Source of the DNA: JAAYZB01 sp035379945
GTDB lineage: Bacteria > Bacillota_I > Bacilli_A > Izemoplasmatales > Hujiaoplasmataceae
Assembly: GCA_035379945.1 (NCBI GenBank)
Contig: DAOSWG010000009.1
Location: 1 to 58,945 of the forward strand
DNA length: 58,945 nucleotides
Reading direction: 5' to 3'
Positions 1-8,796 of this stretch are shown here, one piece after another. Position 1 is the first letter of the stretch, and every line of letters starts with the position of its first letter. The notes under the pieces were generated by a model. That model searched no databases. It was not told where the DNA came from and was given only the letters and a program-made list of their open reading frames with translations. Both the position numbers and the translations under genes were made by a program.

Positions 1-15
1 TCAGCCACCGGGTTT

Positions 16-462
16 TTATTTGACATTGAGAAGCTTTTTCTGGCATTCCGGACAGTATCCGAAAAATTCCAGTCTGTGTCCGAGAATCTCGAAACCTTGT
101 TCTTTCTGGATTTTTTCGGTAAAAGCCTCGGGAATCGGGCAGCCTTCGACGGCGATGATTTTTTCGCATCCTAAGCATATCAGATGATGATGGTGCTGGT
201 TGCGGTTTAGTTCGAACAGCGTCCTTTGTTGCTTCTCGATCCGAAGTTTCGAGATGATATTGTTGGAAGAAAGCGTCTCAAGCGTCCGGTAAATCGTCGA
301 ATAGGGGACATGTACGCCTTTCCTGTGCAACTTGTCATGAATCTTGTCGGCCGACAGCGGCTCTTCGGTGCCTTCGAGCAAGGTGAGGATCTCGAGCCTG
401 TGACCGGTTTTTTTCAGATTGCTTGATTGCAGCAATTCCGAAAAATCAAGGAAGGCACTCAT
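16..462 (-). CDS. zur: Fur-family metalloregulator, probably Zur
   Basis: 148 aa, the usual length for Fur/Zur/PerR. The N-terminal half is a winged helix; the C-terminal half carries the family metal-site segment with four consecutive His followed by LICLGCEK (near residues 90-101) and a second CPEC pair near the C-terminus, together the two CxxC of the structural zinc site. It is the last gene of a zinc-type ABC importer operon and its ATG overlaps the stop of the permease by four bases, so it is translationally coupled to it. A regulator inside the importer operon, with a Zur-like box at the operon promoter (2930-2950), argues for Zur rather than Fur or PerR. This is inference from context: the protein sequence alone does not fix the metal. 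Confidence 0.85.
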   Translation of the reverse strand: MSAFLDFSELLQSSNLKKTGHRLEILTLLEGTEEPLSADKIHDKLHRKGVHVPYSTIYRTLETLSSNNIISKLRIEKQQRTLFELNRNQHHHHLICLGCEKIIAVEGCPIPEAFTEKIQKEQGFEILGHRLEFFGYCPECQKKLLNVK

Positions 463-1301
463 GCATTTGCACCTTTTTTCACTGCCATTTTATGTTTTTT
501 GATCAGGACTGTAACGATATAGACCGCAACATAGGAGAAGATGGAGAAGAAAACGATCACGGCTCCCGAAGCAATCGGGATCCCGGTCGAAATCAGAAGT
601 CCGGAAACGCTGTAGATAAGGGAAAACAGCACCGACCAGGCGATCCTGGATGTCAGTTTTCGCGAAACAAGTCTGGCCGTTGCGGCCGGAGCCGTCAGCA
701 ACGCTATGACAAGCACGATCCCCACCACCCGGATCAAAACGACAACGGAAAGCGCGATGACGATCAAAAGCACGTTTTGCAGAAGACCGGTCTTCTTTCC
801 CGATAGTTTAGTGAAGTCAGGGTCGAACAGATAGGCTTTCCAGTCCTGAAAGAAAATCAGGATAACCGCCATGACGATAGCGGTCAGGATGGCCATAAGG
901 ATCAAGTCGAAGGTCGTTACGGAAATGATGTTTCCGAAAAGATAAGTAGTGATCGTGGGCGGATAGCCGGGCATGAGACCGATGAAGAAGATACCAAGAG
1001 CCATTCCTAACGCCCAGAAGAGCGCGATCACGATGTCGCTCGCGCCGGAATTCCGGTTTTTGATCGTTCCGATTCCCAAAGCCGCCACGACTGCGAACAT
1101 AAAAGCGCCCAGAATCGGTTCGAATCCGAGCAGATATCCGAGCCCGACGCCGCCGTACGAAGTGTGGGCGATGCCGCCGGTCATCATCACAAGTTTTTTT
1201 TCGACGATTATGACGCCGATGACTCCGCACACCATGGAGGCCATAACGGCGGAAATCAGGGCGTATTGCATGAAACGGTATTCGAATATCGATAACATCA
1301 T
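459..1301 (-). CDS. znuB: Metal ABC transporter permease (ABC-3 / ZnuB-MntB family)
   Basis: 280 aa, very hydrophobic, with about eight predicted membrane segments and the ABC-3 family signatures: an early VIVEKKLVMMTGGIAH stretch near residues 31-46 and a TAPAATARL segment near residue 203. It forms the membrane channel of a binding-protein-dependent importer for zinc or manganese. It overlaps the ATPase gene upstream by one base (TGATG) and the regulator gene downstream by four bases (ATGA), a tightly coupled operon. The family is certain; the metal is inferred from the adjacent Zur-like regulator. Confidence 0.88.
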   Translation of the reverse strand: MMLSIFEYRFMQYALISAVMASMVCGVIGVIIVEKKLVMMTGGIAHTSYGGVGLGYLLGFEPILGAFMFAVVAALGIGTIKNRNSGASDIVIALFWALGMALGIFFIGLMPGYPPTITTYLFGNIISVTTFDLILMAILTAIVMAVILIFFQDWKAYLFDPDFTKLSGKKTGLLQNVLLIVIALSVVVLIRVVGIVLVIALLTAPAATARLVSRKLTSRIAWSVLFSLIYSVSGLLISTGIPIASGAVIVFFSIFSYVAVYIVTVLIKKHKMAVKKGANA

Positions 1302-2053
1302 CAGTAGTTCACCTGACTTTCTCCGGCCCGCATGCCGGCCTTCCTGTGGACCGGAGAAGAAGCGCGGTACACATAGGAGTAAACTGCCTGGGGATCGCCT
1401 TCCGCGATCACGTTTTTATCGAGATAAATGAGTCTTGTAATCTGTTTCAGAATCGGCTGGACGTGATGGGTGATCATCACGATTGTCATTTCGGTGCTGA
1501 GCTTTTTCAAAAGCAGAAAAATCTGTTTTTGGTACATGGCGTCGATCATGGCCGTCGGCTCGTCCAAAAACAGGATCTCCGGATTCGTCGCCAGCGCTCT
1601 CGCTATCAGCATTTTCTGGAATTCGCCGCCGGAAAGATCGCTGATCTGTCTCGTGGCCAGATGGCCGATTCCGACTTTCTTCAGAATCTCGAAAGTCTCG
1701 GTTCGGTCCTTTTCGCCGAATTTGAAGAACGGCTGGATTTTCTTGGGCAGCCTTGCTAGCAGAACCACTTCGTATACGGAAATCGGGAACAATCTGTTCA
1801 TTTCCGTAATCTGGGGGACATATCCCATCCGCACGTTGGCTTTGTGAACCGGGAGGCCTTTGCAGGCAATGTTGCCTTTGGCATACGGAACCAGATTCAA
1901 TATTGCTTTCATCAGCGTGGATTTTCCGCCGCCGTTCGGGCCGATTATGCCGACATATTCACCTTGGTTGATTTCAAGGAAAACATCTCTCAATGCTTCG
2001 ATATCTCCGTAAGAAACGGACAAGTCGTCAATTTTCAACAAAGGTTCGTTCAA
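1301..2053 (-). CDS. znuC: Metal ABC transporter ATP-binding protein
   Basis: 250 aa ATPase of the ZnuC/MntB class. Visible motifs: Walker A GPNGGGKST near residues 38-46, the ABC signature LSGGEFQK near residue 140, Walker B ILFLDEP near residue 160 and an H-loop MITHH. The start is TTG at 2053, supported by an AAGGGGGG ribosome site seven bases upstream and by the overlap with the stop of the binding-protein gene; no ATG fits the N-terminus as well. It powers the permease encoded immediately downstream. Confidence 0.9.
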   Translation of the reverse strand: MNEPLLKIDDLSVSYGDIEALRDVFLEINQGEYVGIIGPNGGGKSTLMKAILNLVPYAKGNIACKGLPVHKANVRMGYVPQITEMNRLFPISVYEVVLLARLPKKIQPFFKFGEKDRTETFEILKKVGIGHLATRQISDLSGGEFQKMLIARALATNPEILFLDEPTAMIDAMYQKQIFLLLKKLSTEMTIVMITHHVQPILKQITRLIYLDKNVIAEGDPQAVYSYVYRASSPVHRKAGMRAGESQVNY

Positions 2054-2904
2054 TTCACAGCCCCCCTTATCAAAGCGGCCATCTCGATCATGTTGGCCAC
2101 ATAATCCGAGGCCAGCGGGTCGAGTTCGACGGCTACGCCTTCGATTTCCTCGGCAAATGACGTCACTTGCGAGGAATCGATTTCGGCTTGGTAAAACACG
2201 GTATGGATATCATTCGCTTCGGCGATCGAGACGACCTCCGCCAGCCACGCGGTCGTGGCCTCTTTGCCTTCGTCCTCTATGGAGATCATGTCGAGTCCGT
2301 AGTCATCCGCAAAATACCCGTATGCGGGATGATAAACGATGAACTTGTTGTTTGTGATGCCGGAAAAAGAAAGGGCCAGAAGATTGTCGAGAGAATTCAA
2401 CAATCCGACATAAGCTTCGGCGTTATCCTCGTATGCCGATGCGTTGTCGGGATCGAAATCCGCCAACACGGAGGCTATCGTGTTCACCATGACGACGACG
2501 CGCTTGATGGAAAGCCAGATATGGGGGTCGCGATCGTCAAGATCGAATGATCGGTCGGGATAGATGCTTGCGACAAAGTCCTCTAAGGAAACGATCGCCG
2601 GTCCGACGAGAGACGGCAATATCGCCGTGTCCTCGGCTGCCACGCCGATCGTGAAATAAATATCGGCTTCCGCCAAAGTGACCATTGTCTGGGGCGTCGG
2701 CTCGTAAGTGGCGGGACTGTATCCCGGAGGAATGACGGTGACGACTTCGACCAGGTCGCCGGCTACCTGCCTGACGAAATCGGCTTCCGGTACGATTGAC
2801 ACCAGAATAATCGGTTTGTCCTTATTCAATGTGGTGGTCTCTTGACAGGCATTCAGTGAAAATGCCAGAAGAAACGCAGAAAAGAGAAAAATGATTTTTT
2901 TCAT
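2050..2904 (-). CDS. znuA: Metal ABC transporter substrate-binding lipoprotein (ZnuA/TroA family)
   Basis: 284 aa when started at ATG 2904, which gives a clean lipoprotein signal (MKKIIFLFSAFLLAFSLNAC) with the lipobox Cys at residue 20; longer in-frame extensions upstream have no signal or ribosome site. The cluster A-I fold is recognisable: DPHIWLS (second metal His), IVYHPAYGYFADDYGL (third His) and a C-terminal YQAEIDSSQV segment. The first canonical ligand, the His of the usual SPHxYEP motif, is Ala here (SPATYEPTP). There is no His-rich loop. First gene of the importer operon; it captures the metal outside the cell membrane. Confidence 0.88.
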   Translation of the reverse strand: MKKIIFLFSAFLLAFSLNACQETTTLNKDKPIILVSIVPEADFVRQVAGDLVEVVTVIPPGYSPATYEPTPQTMVTLAEADIYFTIGVAAEDTAILPSLVGPAIVSLEDFVASIYPDRSFDLDDRDPHIWLSIKRVVVMVNTIASVLADFDPDNASAYEDNAEAYVGLLNSLDNLLALSFSGITNNKFIVYHPAYGYFADDYGLDMISIEDEGKEATTAWLAEVVSIAEANDIHTVFYQAEIDSSQVTSFAEEIEGVAVELDPLASDYVANMIEMAALIRGAVN

Positions 2905-2928
2905 TGACACGACCTCTGCTTTCAAATG

Positions 2929-2985
2929 CAAATGGGACTCATTCCCATTTGATATCATTATATCATTTTGACGAAACCATGACAA
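2929..2985 (-). promoter_or_regulatory. Zinc-operon promoter with Zur-like operator
   Basis: Reading the minus strand: -35 TTGTCA at 2985-2980, a 17-nt spacer, -10 TATAAT at 2962-2957. Directly downstream, over the expected start site, lies a perfect inverted repeat CAAATGGGA-CTCAT-TCCCATTTG (2929-2951). Its central 21 bp (2930-2950) has the AAAT...ATTT frame and 21-bp spacing of the Bacillus Zur box, with GGGA/TCCC arms in place of CGTAAT. Placement over +1 predicts repression. Binding by the operon's own regulator is inference. Confidence 0.7.
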
Positions 2986-3155
2986 GAAAGATTGTAAAAA
3001 CACTTCATTTACTTAAACAACGACAGAACGGTATTTGTTGTGAAATATTACATTCTTTTGTTATATGGAACAACAGAAGCACAATTAAAATGAAATCATG
3101 ACTTGTTACTGTAATTTTGTGATAAAATCATTATGAAAGAAAAGGAGATGGTTTT

Positions 3156-3602
3156 ATGAATCTGGAAGCTTTCAATGCCGGATGCAACATCATCGGCATC
3201 AGGAAAAACAATATCCGTTACGGTATGTGCTGCGCTTGGGCGCAGATGGTCGATTATGACAAACTGACCATGCTTCTCGGCAGTCAGAGCGTCACCGGAA
3301 AAGTATTGGAAAAAGGCGATATCGTAGGGATTTCCGCCTTGTCAAAGGGTCAGGATGATGCCGCGATAAGAATGGGCGACGGACATAGTAACGAGACCGA
3401 TAAATGGCAAAATATTCCGAATGAGGAAAAAGACACAGCCATTCTTGTGAAAGGCGCCAGATCGAAAATGGTTTGCCGCATCAGGGAAATAATCAGGCTG
3501 AAGGGGATCGAAGCGGACGCCTTTTTGTATCTCGATGTCCTGTCTTTCGAACAGGAGCCCAAAAAAGAGTTTCTCGGCGCTTACGAAGTTTTGGATAAAT
3601 AA
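3156..3602 (+). CDS. Flavin reductase-like FMN-binding protein
   Basis: 148 aa, resembling the small FMN-binding split-barrel flavin reductases: the N-terminal RYGMCCAWAQMVDYDKLTM strand region and the following LLGSQSVTGK loop are typical, and the C-terminal half ends in ADAFLYLDVLSFE. A strong AAAGGAG ribosome site lies upstream of ATG 3156. The protein is encoded alone, with an intrinsic terminator immediately after it. It probably reduces or carries flavin; partner and substrate cannot be told. Confidence 0.65.
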   Translation: MNLEAFNAGCNIIGIRKNNIRYGMCCAWAQMVDYDKLTMLLGSQSVTGKVLEKGDIVGISALSKGQDDAAIRMGDGHSNETDKWQNIPNEEKDTAILVKGARSKMVCRIREIIRLKGIEADAFLYLDVLSFEQEPKKEFLGAYEVLDK

Positions 3603-3634
3603 AAAAGTTCTCCAGATCGGAGAACTTTTATTTT
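3603..3634 (+). terminator. Intrinsic terminator after flavin reductase gene
   Basis: AAAAGTTCTCC paired with GGAGAACTTTT around a five-base loop, followed by a T-rich stretch. The A-rich left arm lets it also serve the convergent lipoprotein gene on the other strand. Confidence 0.85.
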
Positions 3635-3644
3635 GACAAACAAA

Positions 3645-5654
3645 TCAACAGGGAATCCAGATTCCGAACAGTATGAGATCCGATGAAGGCATATTCCCGC
3701 AAACATAAGGAACGGACATTTCCAGATCCTGATACCATCCGTCTAATGTATAGGATTCCCTTTCGGGGATGTAAGCGGCTATCGTTTCGTCATACAAATA
3801 CTGGAACGATTCGGAAGAAAACAGGATATTCATTATGGGCGAATCCGGAACNNNNNNNNNNNNNNNNNNNNNNNNNNNNNNNNNNNNNNNNNNNNNNNNN
3901 NNNNNNNNNNNNNNNNNNNNNNNNNNNNNNNNNNNNNNNNNNNNNNNNNNNGGATCCATGTTGTAGAATTCGTCTTCCATATCGTATCCCTTGTCGAGGC
4001 ATACGGGCAAGGTTCCGTATTCGTCGTAATAATATTCGCGGGTGCCAAGATAATTGTTTTCGTTGTTCCCCCAGACAAAGAGACGGCCGTTGGAAGTGAC
4101 TGCGGCGCCTCTGGCGTTTGATGCGGCAATCATTGTGATATATTCTCCCGTATCGAGAGTGAAATTGGCTGTTATGTCAGATGGCGTCATCCGGTCTGTA
4201 GAAGTACCGTCACCAAGTTGTCCCCAGGTGTTCATGCCCCATGTCAATACCCGGTGTCCGGAAGTCAGAACGACAGTCGAATACTCAATTCTCGCGGATG
4301 TGGAGTTGTAACGGGATGCGGTGGCGACGTCGACAACGGTTTCTCCGAAATTAAGACCGAGCATCGAAGTGATGTCCGTCGGAACGAATCTGTCAAAGTT
4401 GTCGCCCGTTCCGAGTTCTCCGTAGAAATTGGTGCCCCAGGCGAACAGCCTGCCTTCAGATGTTATGGCATAACGGTTCGCATCGATATTGAATTTGACG
4501 ATCGTTTCCCCGTTATGAAACGGAAAACGGTATGTGATGTCCAAAGGAACCTTCTGGCTTATGAAAGTTCCGTCGTCGCTGCATATCCATCCCCAAGTCA
4601 GGATTCTTCCTGACGAAGTGGCGCAGATGACCGAAGAGCCGTTGGCTTCTAGTAAAACGATGGTCTCGTTATCCGCAAGATATGTTTTTGCGATTGAATC
4701 GTAATCGTCGTAGATGTTATATGTCAGAGTGTAGGTATTGGTTTGCCACTTGGCATAAAGAGTGATATTTCCGGAAGATCCGAACAGGATCACGGAGATA
4801 TCGTCGCCGGTGAAATTCTCGTTGTCATACCATCCGGCAAAAGTGTTTCCGTCCTTAGTGGGAGCCAGCAATAGAATGTCATCCGACAAAGCATTGTATG
4901 TGGTAGGGTTGTAAATGTTGTTGGAACCGCCGTTGAGAACATAGGAAATGGTGTAATCGACAATTTCCTCCCATTTGGCATACAAGGTGACATCATGGGC
5001 AGGCATGACGACAGAATCGGTTTCTTCGGTTAGTCCGGAATCAAAGAACCATCCATCGAATACGTATCCGTCACGCGATGGGACCACCAGATTGTAGAAT
5101 TCGGTTCCGTAGGGATAATACTCCGTATACGGGAGAGAACCGTCGTTATATTCATAGGTGAACGCATAATAATTGACGCTCCAGTCGGCATAAAGCGAAA
5201 CGGAATCGCCCGAGACGACATCATTTGTAAAGTCCCAATATCTTTCTATCGAAACTCCATAGTCGTAACTCACATACCAACCGGTCAGGGTGTACCCGTC
5301 CCGATTGACGTTCATGTAGGGAACTGTGTTTCCGGCTTCACCCATCCAGGTATCGATAACGATTTCGCATTGGGAATTGAAATAAACCGGGATCAATTCA
5401 GCGGATGTAAAGTTCGTGGTGGAACTGCTTTCGGTAGTCGATATGGTGGTAGACGTTTCGAAGCCAGTCCCAGCTGTTGTTGTAGTATCGGTGGTTTCGG
5501 CAGTGGAAGAGGTTGTGGAAGAATCGTAAGAAGTAGTTTCCGAAGTCGAGGAAGACGACGGCACTGTTGTAGTGGATGTGTCGTTCATGCATCCGTAAAG
5601 TAGTATGGCAACCAAGATCCAAACGGCCAGAAATGCGGCTTTTTTCACTTTCAT
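3645..5654 (-). CDS. Lipoprotein with InlB-type and RCC1-type repeats (interrupted by gap)
   Basis: About 669 aa as drawn, including 34 unknown residues under the 100-N gap. Start ATG 5654 is chosen because it gives a lipoprotein signal (lipobox LLYGC, Cys 22) behind a GGAGG site. A Ser/Thr-rich linker follows (residues about 25-75), then three or more Listeria-Bacteroides (Flg_new/InlB) repeats recognisable by GYxFDGWF...LYAKW, then RCC1-like blocks of the form GRLFxWGxNxxGELGTG, and a last InlB repeat at the C-terminus (YTLDGWYQDL). This is a surface-anchored beta-rich protein, probably adhesive; ligand unknown. The reading frame is open across the gap, but the true gap length is unknown, so the repeat number is uncertain. 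Confidence 0.8.
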   Translation of the reverse strand: MKVKKAAFLAVWILVAILLYGCMNDTSTTTVPSSSSTSETTSYDSSTTSSTAETTDTTTTAGTGFETSTTISTTESSSTTNFTSAELIPVYFNSQCEIVIDTWMGEAGNTVPYMNVNRDGYTLTGWYVSYDYGVSIERYWDFTNDVVSGDSVSLYADWSVNYYAFTYEYNDGSLPYTEYYPYGTEFYNLVVPSRDGYVFDGWFFDSGLTEETDSVVMPAHDVTLYAKWEEIVDYTISYVLNGGSNNIYNPTTYNALSDDILLLAPTKDGNTFAGWYDNENFTGDDISVILFGSSGNITLYAKWQTNTYTLTYNIYDDYDSIAKTYLADNETIVLLEANGSSVICATSSGRILTWGWICSDDGTFISQKVPLDITYRFPFHNGETIVKFNIDANRYAITSEGRLFAWGTNFYGELGTGDNFDRFVPTDITSMLGLNFGETVVDVATASRYNSTSARIEYSTVVLTSGHRVLTWGMNTWGQLGDGTSTDRMTPSDITANFTLDTGEYITMIAASNARGAAVTSNGRLFVWGNNENNYLGTREYYYDEYGTLPVCLDKGYDMEDEFYNMDXXXXXXXXXXXXXXXXXXXXXXXXXXXXXXXXXXVPDSPIMNILFSSESFQYLYDETIAAYIPERESYTLDGWYQDLEMSVPYVCGNMPSSDLILFGIWIPC
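3852..3951. other. Scaffold gap (100 N), content unknown
   Basis: The flanks do not share sequence, so this is a genuine gap of unknown size within the repeat region of the lipoprotein gene. Tandem RCC1/InlB repeats are a likely reason for the assembly break. Confidence 0.95.
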
Positions 5655-5880
5655 CCTCCCAAAATAAAAAATAGTTCGAATTTTATTATAACATAATGCC
5701 GGTTGTGAAAAAAGAAAAACTCGCCCTAGGCTTTTGATTACATTTTCATAGGGCAATATTTGTGACAAATTCATGAAAAATATGTTTAAAATCGTAATCT
5801 ATCCCGTAGATATTAAACAACGAATGTGATATCCTATGCTTGTATTAATAATTGATTAAATATAAAGGGGAGAAAACCGA

Positions 5881-7872
5881 ATGAAAAGGAAGCTCATCGC
5901 AATTGCTTTGTTGGCATTTGTCAGTTTCGCCTTTGTCGCCTGCAATAACGGCACGGAATTGACTACTGGGTCAACGACGACCACCACGACGAATGGTCTG
6001 ACGACCACAACAACCACTACAACAACCACTACCACCACGACCGCTATTCCATTCGACCGAACGCTTCTGGTCGACTATGTGACCACAAAGATGACTGTCA
6101 TTATTGGCGAAATCACATACACGCCAACCAGTGCGGAAGTCGAAGCGGAAATCGATTATTATCAAGGTATGTTCGGCGATGTCGATGAAGAAACCGTATA
6201 TGGTTTATTGATTGGTATCGACACTTTGGAATCCACTTTCGAAGATTCGACGGATACGCTTGACGATCTCCAGAACTGGTATCAGAGCGCTATTGATTAC
6301 GGCATCAACAAGACTTTTGTCGCTAACACTCTCGTCAACGCCCTGACAGACTACATCCAGCAACAGATCGACGCCTTCGATCTTTCCGAATTGCTGGAAG
6401 CGATTAGTGCAAAAGAGGATGAAATCGAAGCTTATCAACTGGTGCTCATAGGGATTGATTCGGCTGCTGCTCAGTATATCGACGGGCTTGATCCGGAGTA
6501 TCAGGAAATCGCCCAGCAATATTATGACGGATTCACGGATCTGACCTCTGATTTAGAATTATATGACAATTTATACGATTACTATGTTTCTGATTTGTAT
6601 GACGAAGACTGGGATTTCATTGCGTATTATGCCATGCAGAACAATTTGTACAATTATTACTATACTCTGTATATTTTAAAGAATGAAGTCGACGCCAATG
6701 ATTACCTGACGGATTACAACAACCAGTATGATTTGCTTTCGGTTGCCGAAAAAGAAATGTACGGTCCGGTTTTGGAAGCATACAGACAATATCTGATTGA
6801 TGTTTATGCCTATTACAACGGAGCGTTGAATTCCCTGGATGGAGTTCTTGATGGCAATTCGCAGCCGATAACCACTTATATCTATAATAATTTTCTCGAC
6901 TCGTATTCGCTGAATTATGATGCCATGCAAAGCTGCTTGAGCGCTTTGGAAGACATGAACGACGAATTGACTCAGGGAAACCATCTAATTGATTTTGTCA
7001 GTGATTTCAAAGCATACCTTCTGACTACGGAAGGAAAGGCCAATGCCATTGCCCTGATCGCTTCTTTCTATGACATTCTCGATTACGCCGTAACGAATTT
7101 CGATTCCGACACTTATGACCTGATTATGGAAATCGCCAACGAAGACATTTCGAGTTTTCCGTTCCTTTCGGAAGGTGAGTTCGGCCTCGAATTCGATCCG
7201 GATTTGCTTACACCGGCCCATATCGCCTCCTATTCCGTGATGATATCCGGAATCTTCGGCAATCTTTTCGACACGATCGACGAAAGCGACATGGACAATT
7301 TCGAAGTTGTTGTCATCGATATCCTGGAAATGTATTTTGAAAACTTCGAATACAGTACCGAAGACACGGCAATCTATATGAATCTGGTTGAAGTCATACT
7401 GCAGAATTATATTCCTGCTTTGGTGGGCGATTTTGCCGATTTTGGAACCGTTCTCGGCACAGTCGATAACACAGTGGCAAACGACATTTATGATGCATTC
7501 ATACTGATATATAACGAAGACAAGGAAACACCGGACAACGAAACCGTAATCGCAGCCGCCATTGTCATCGACGATCTGTTGGGAGGGGCTGATCCGGCGT
7601 TTGATTTGGCAGACGCCCTTTGCGATATTTCCGGTCTTTATTACACGGTGATCAATACTTTGGATCCGGAAGAACACGTGAATATCATCGAGATCTACAG
7701 CGAAATAGATAACTTGGTTTCTGATATTCTGACTTATTCGGCATCCGTGGCCGGATATGACGCCGGAACCATCACATCCATACAACAGGACGAGATAGAT
7801 TATCTTGTCAGTTGCATCGAGGATCTTTCCGCTTTGTTAGGCGAAGGAATCGGCCACTATTTTTACAGGTAA
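5881..7872 (+). CDS. Poly-Thr-linker lipoprotein of unknown function
   Basis: 663 aa. ATG 5881 follows an AAAGGGGAG site. A lipoprotein signal ends in the lipobox FVAC (Cys 21), followed by a linker of almost pure Thr (residues about 28-54). The remaining 600 residues are acidic and rich in Asp, Glu, Tyr, Leu and Ile, with helical character and no motif I recognise; repeated DYxxxY- and LxxIxxL-type segments suggest a long helical extracellular domain. It is monocistronic, between a divergent lipoprotein gene and a terminator. The function is not known; the linker resembles spacers that hold surface domains away from the membrane. Confidence 0.8.
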   Translation: MKRKLIAIALLAFVSFAFVACNNGTELTTGSTTTTTTNGLTTTTTTTTTTTTTTAIPFDRTLLVDYVTTKMTVIIGEITYTPTSAEVEAEIDYYQGMFGDVDEETVYGLLIGIDTLESTFEDSTDTLDDLQNWYQSAIDYGINKTFVANTLVNALTDYIQQQIDAFDLSELLEAISAKEDEIEAYQLVLIGIDSAAAQYIDGLDPEYQEIAQQYYDGFTDLTSDLELYDNLYDYYVSDLYDEDWDFIAYYAMQNNLYNYYYTLYILKNEVDANDYLTDYNNQYDLLSVAEKEMYGPVLEAYRQYLIDVYAYYNGALNSLDGVLDGNSQPITTYIYNNFLDSYSLNYDAMQSCLSALEDMNDELTQGNHLIDFVSDFKAYLLTTEGKANAIALIASFYDILDYAVTNFDSDTYDLIMEIANEDISSFPFLSEGEFGLEFDPDLLTPAHIASYSVMISGIFGNLFDTIDESDMDNFEVVVIDILEMYFENFEYSTEDTAIYMNLVEVILQNYIPALVGDFADFGTVLGTVDNTVANDIYDAFILIYNEDKETPDNETVIAAAIVIDDLLGGADPAFDLADALCDISGLYYTVINTLDPEEHVNIIEIYSEIDNLVSDILTYSASVAGYDAGTITSIQQDEIDYLVSCIEDLSALLGEGIGHYFYR

Positions 7873-7886
7873 CATAACAATCAAAC

Positions 7887-7915
7887 AAAAAGCCACTCGC
7901 GAGTGGCTTTTTTTA
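7887..7915 (+). terminator. Bidirectional intrinsic terminator
   Basis: The 24-base perfect palindrome AAAAGCCACTC/GAGTGGCTTTT followed by T's sits between two convergent genes (lipoprotein on plus, speE on minus). Confidence 0.88.
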
Positions 7916-7929
7916 TCTTTATTTGATTG

Positions 7930-8796
7930 CTATTCCAACAATTTTTCCACGTAGGTAGGCAATACGAAACATGCTTTGTGGAGGGCATTGTTGTAGTATC
8001 TGGTTTTGATGCCAAATCGAGTCCATGTCTCCGGTTTGTGATCTTTGATCGGATCGTATTTTTTCGATGCGAATCCGAACAGCCAGAGGCCGGACGCGTA
8101 TACGGCCTGATGAAACATGTATACTTTGGCAACCGGGAAACATTCGGTCAGTTTTTTATGGGCTTTCTGCATCTGGATGCGATCCTTGTCGAAATAAGGC
8201 GATTCGTGCTGGTTGATGAGAATGCCGTCTTCGGAAAGCGCTTTGCGGCAATCAAGATAAAAATCCTTCGTGAAAAGACCTTCTCCCGGTCCGATCGGAT
8301 CGGTTGAGTCGATGATGATGAGATCATATGATTTTTCAGGAAGATTCTTCAGATACCTGACACCGTCGCAAAAAAACAGATGGACGCGAGAATCTTCAGA
8401 AAACACGGATGATGTTTGCGGAATGTATATTTCGCATAATCTGACGACCCGTTCGTCGATTTCGACGACATCGATTCTTTCGATTGATTTATAACGGCTT
8501 AACTCTCTGGCTGTTCCGCCATCGCCGCCGCCTACTACCAAAACATTTTTGATGTCCGGGTTCACTGCCATCGGAACGGAAGTGATCATTTCGTGGTAAT
8601 GAAACTCGTCTTTTTCCGTCAGCATCAGATATCCGTCCAAAGTGAAGAAACGCCCGAAAGTGTCCGATTCGTAGAAATCGATTTGTTGAAAGGGTGTTTT
8701 TTCTGAATACAGATGTTTGACGTTGCGAATCGAAAAATCCACGTCTTTTTCCCAATGTTCCGTAAAATCAGTCAATTTCATGTCTATCTCACTCAT
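7930..8796 (-). CDS. speE: Spermidine synthase
   Basis: 288 aa, normal length for bacterial SpeE. Landmarks: EKDEFHYHEM near residues 61-70, the aminopropyl-donor-binding VVGGGDGGTARE near residue 90, DSTDPIGPGEGLF near residue 163, and the C-terminal SGLWLF/FVLPTYVEKLL typical of the family. It transfers the aminopropyl group of decarboxylated SAM to putrescine. It overlaps the stop of speD by eight bases; an alternative start at 8781 would avoid the overlap. Putrescine can be supplied by the arginine decarboxylase/agmatinase pair at 39792-42135. Confidence 0.93.
   Translation of the reverse strand: MSEIDMKLTDFTEHWEKDVDFSIRNVKHLYSEKTPFQQIDFYESDTFGRFFTLDGYLMLTEKDEFHYHEMITSVPMAVNPDIKNVLVVGGGDGGTARELSRYKSIERIDVVEIDERVVRLCEIYIPQTSSVFSEDSRVHLFFCDGVRYLKNLPEKSYDLIIIDSTDPIGPGEGLFTKDFYLDCRKALSEDGILINQHESPYFDKDRIQMQKAHKKLTECFPVAKVYMFHQAVYASGLWLFGFASKKYDPIKDHKPETWTRFGIKTRYYNNALHKACFVLPTYVEKLLE

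Noticed and set aside
4..16. A gene before 16 on the left edge
   Set aside because: Too few bases to support any call.
3852..3951. False gap like the two with 55-bp overlaps
   Set aside because: The flanks share no sequence; the gap is real.
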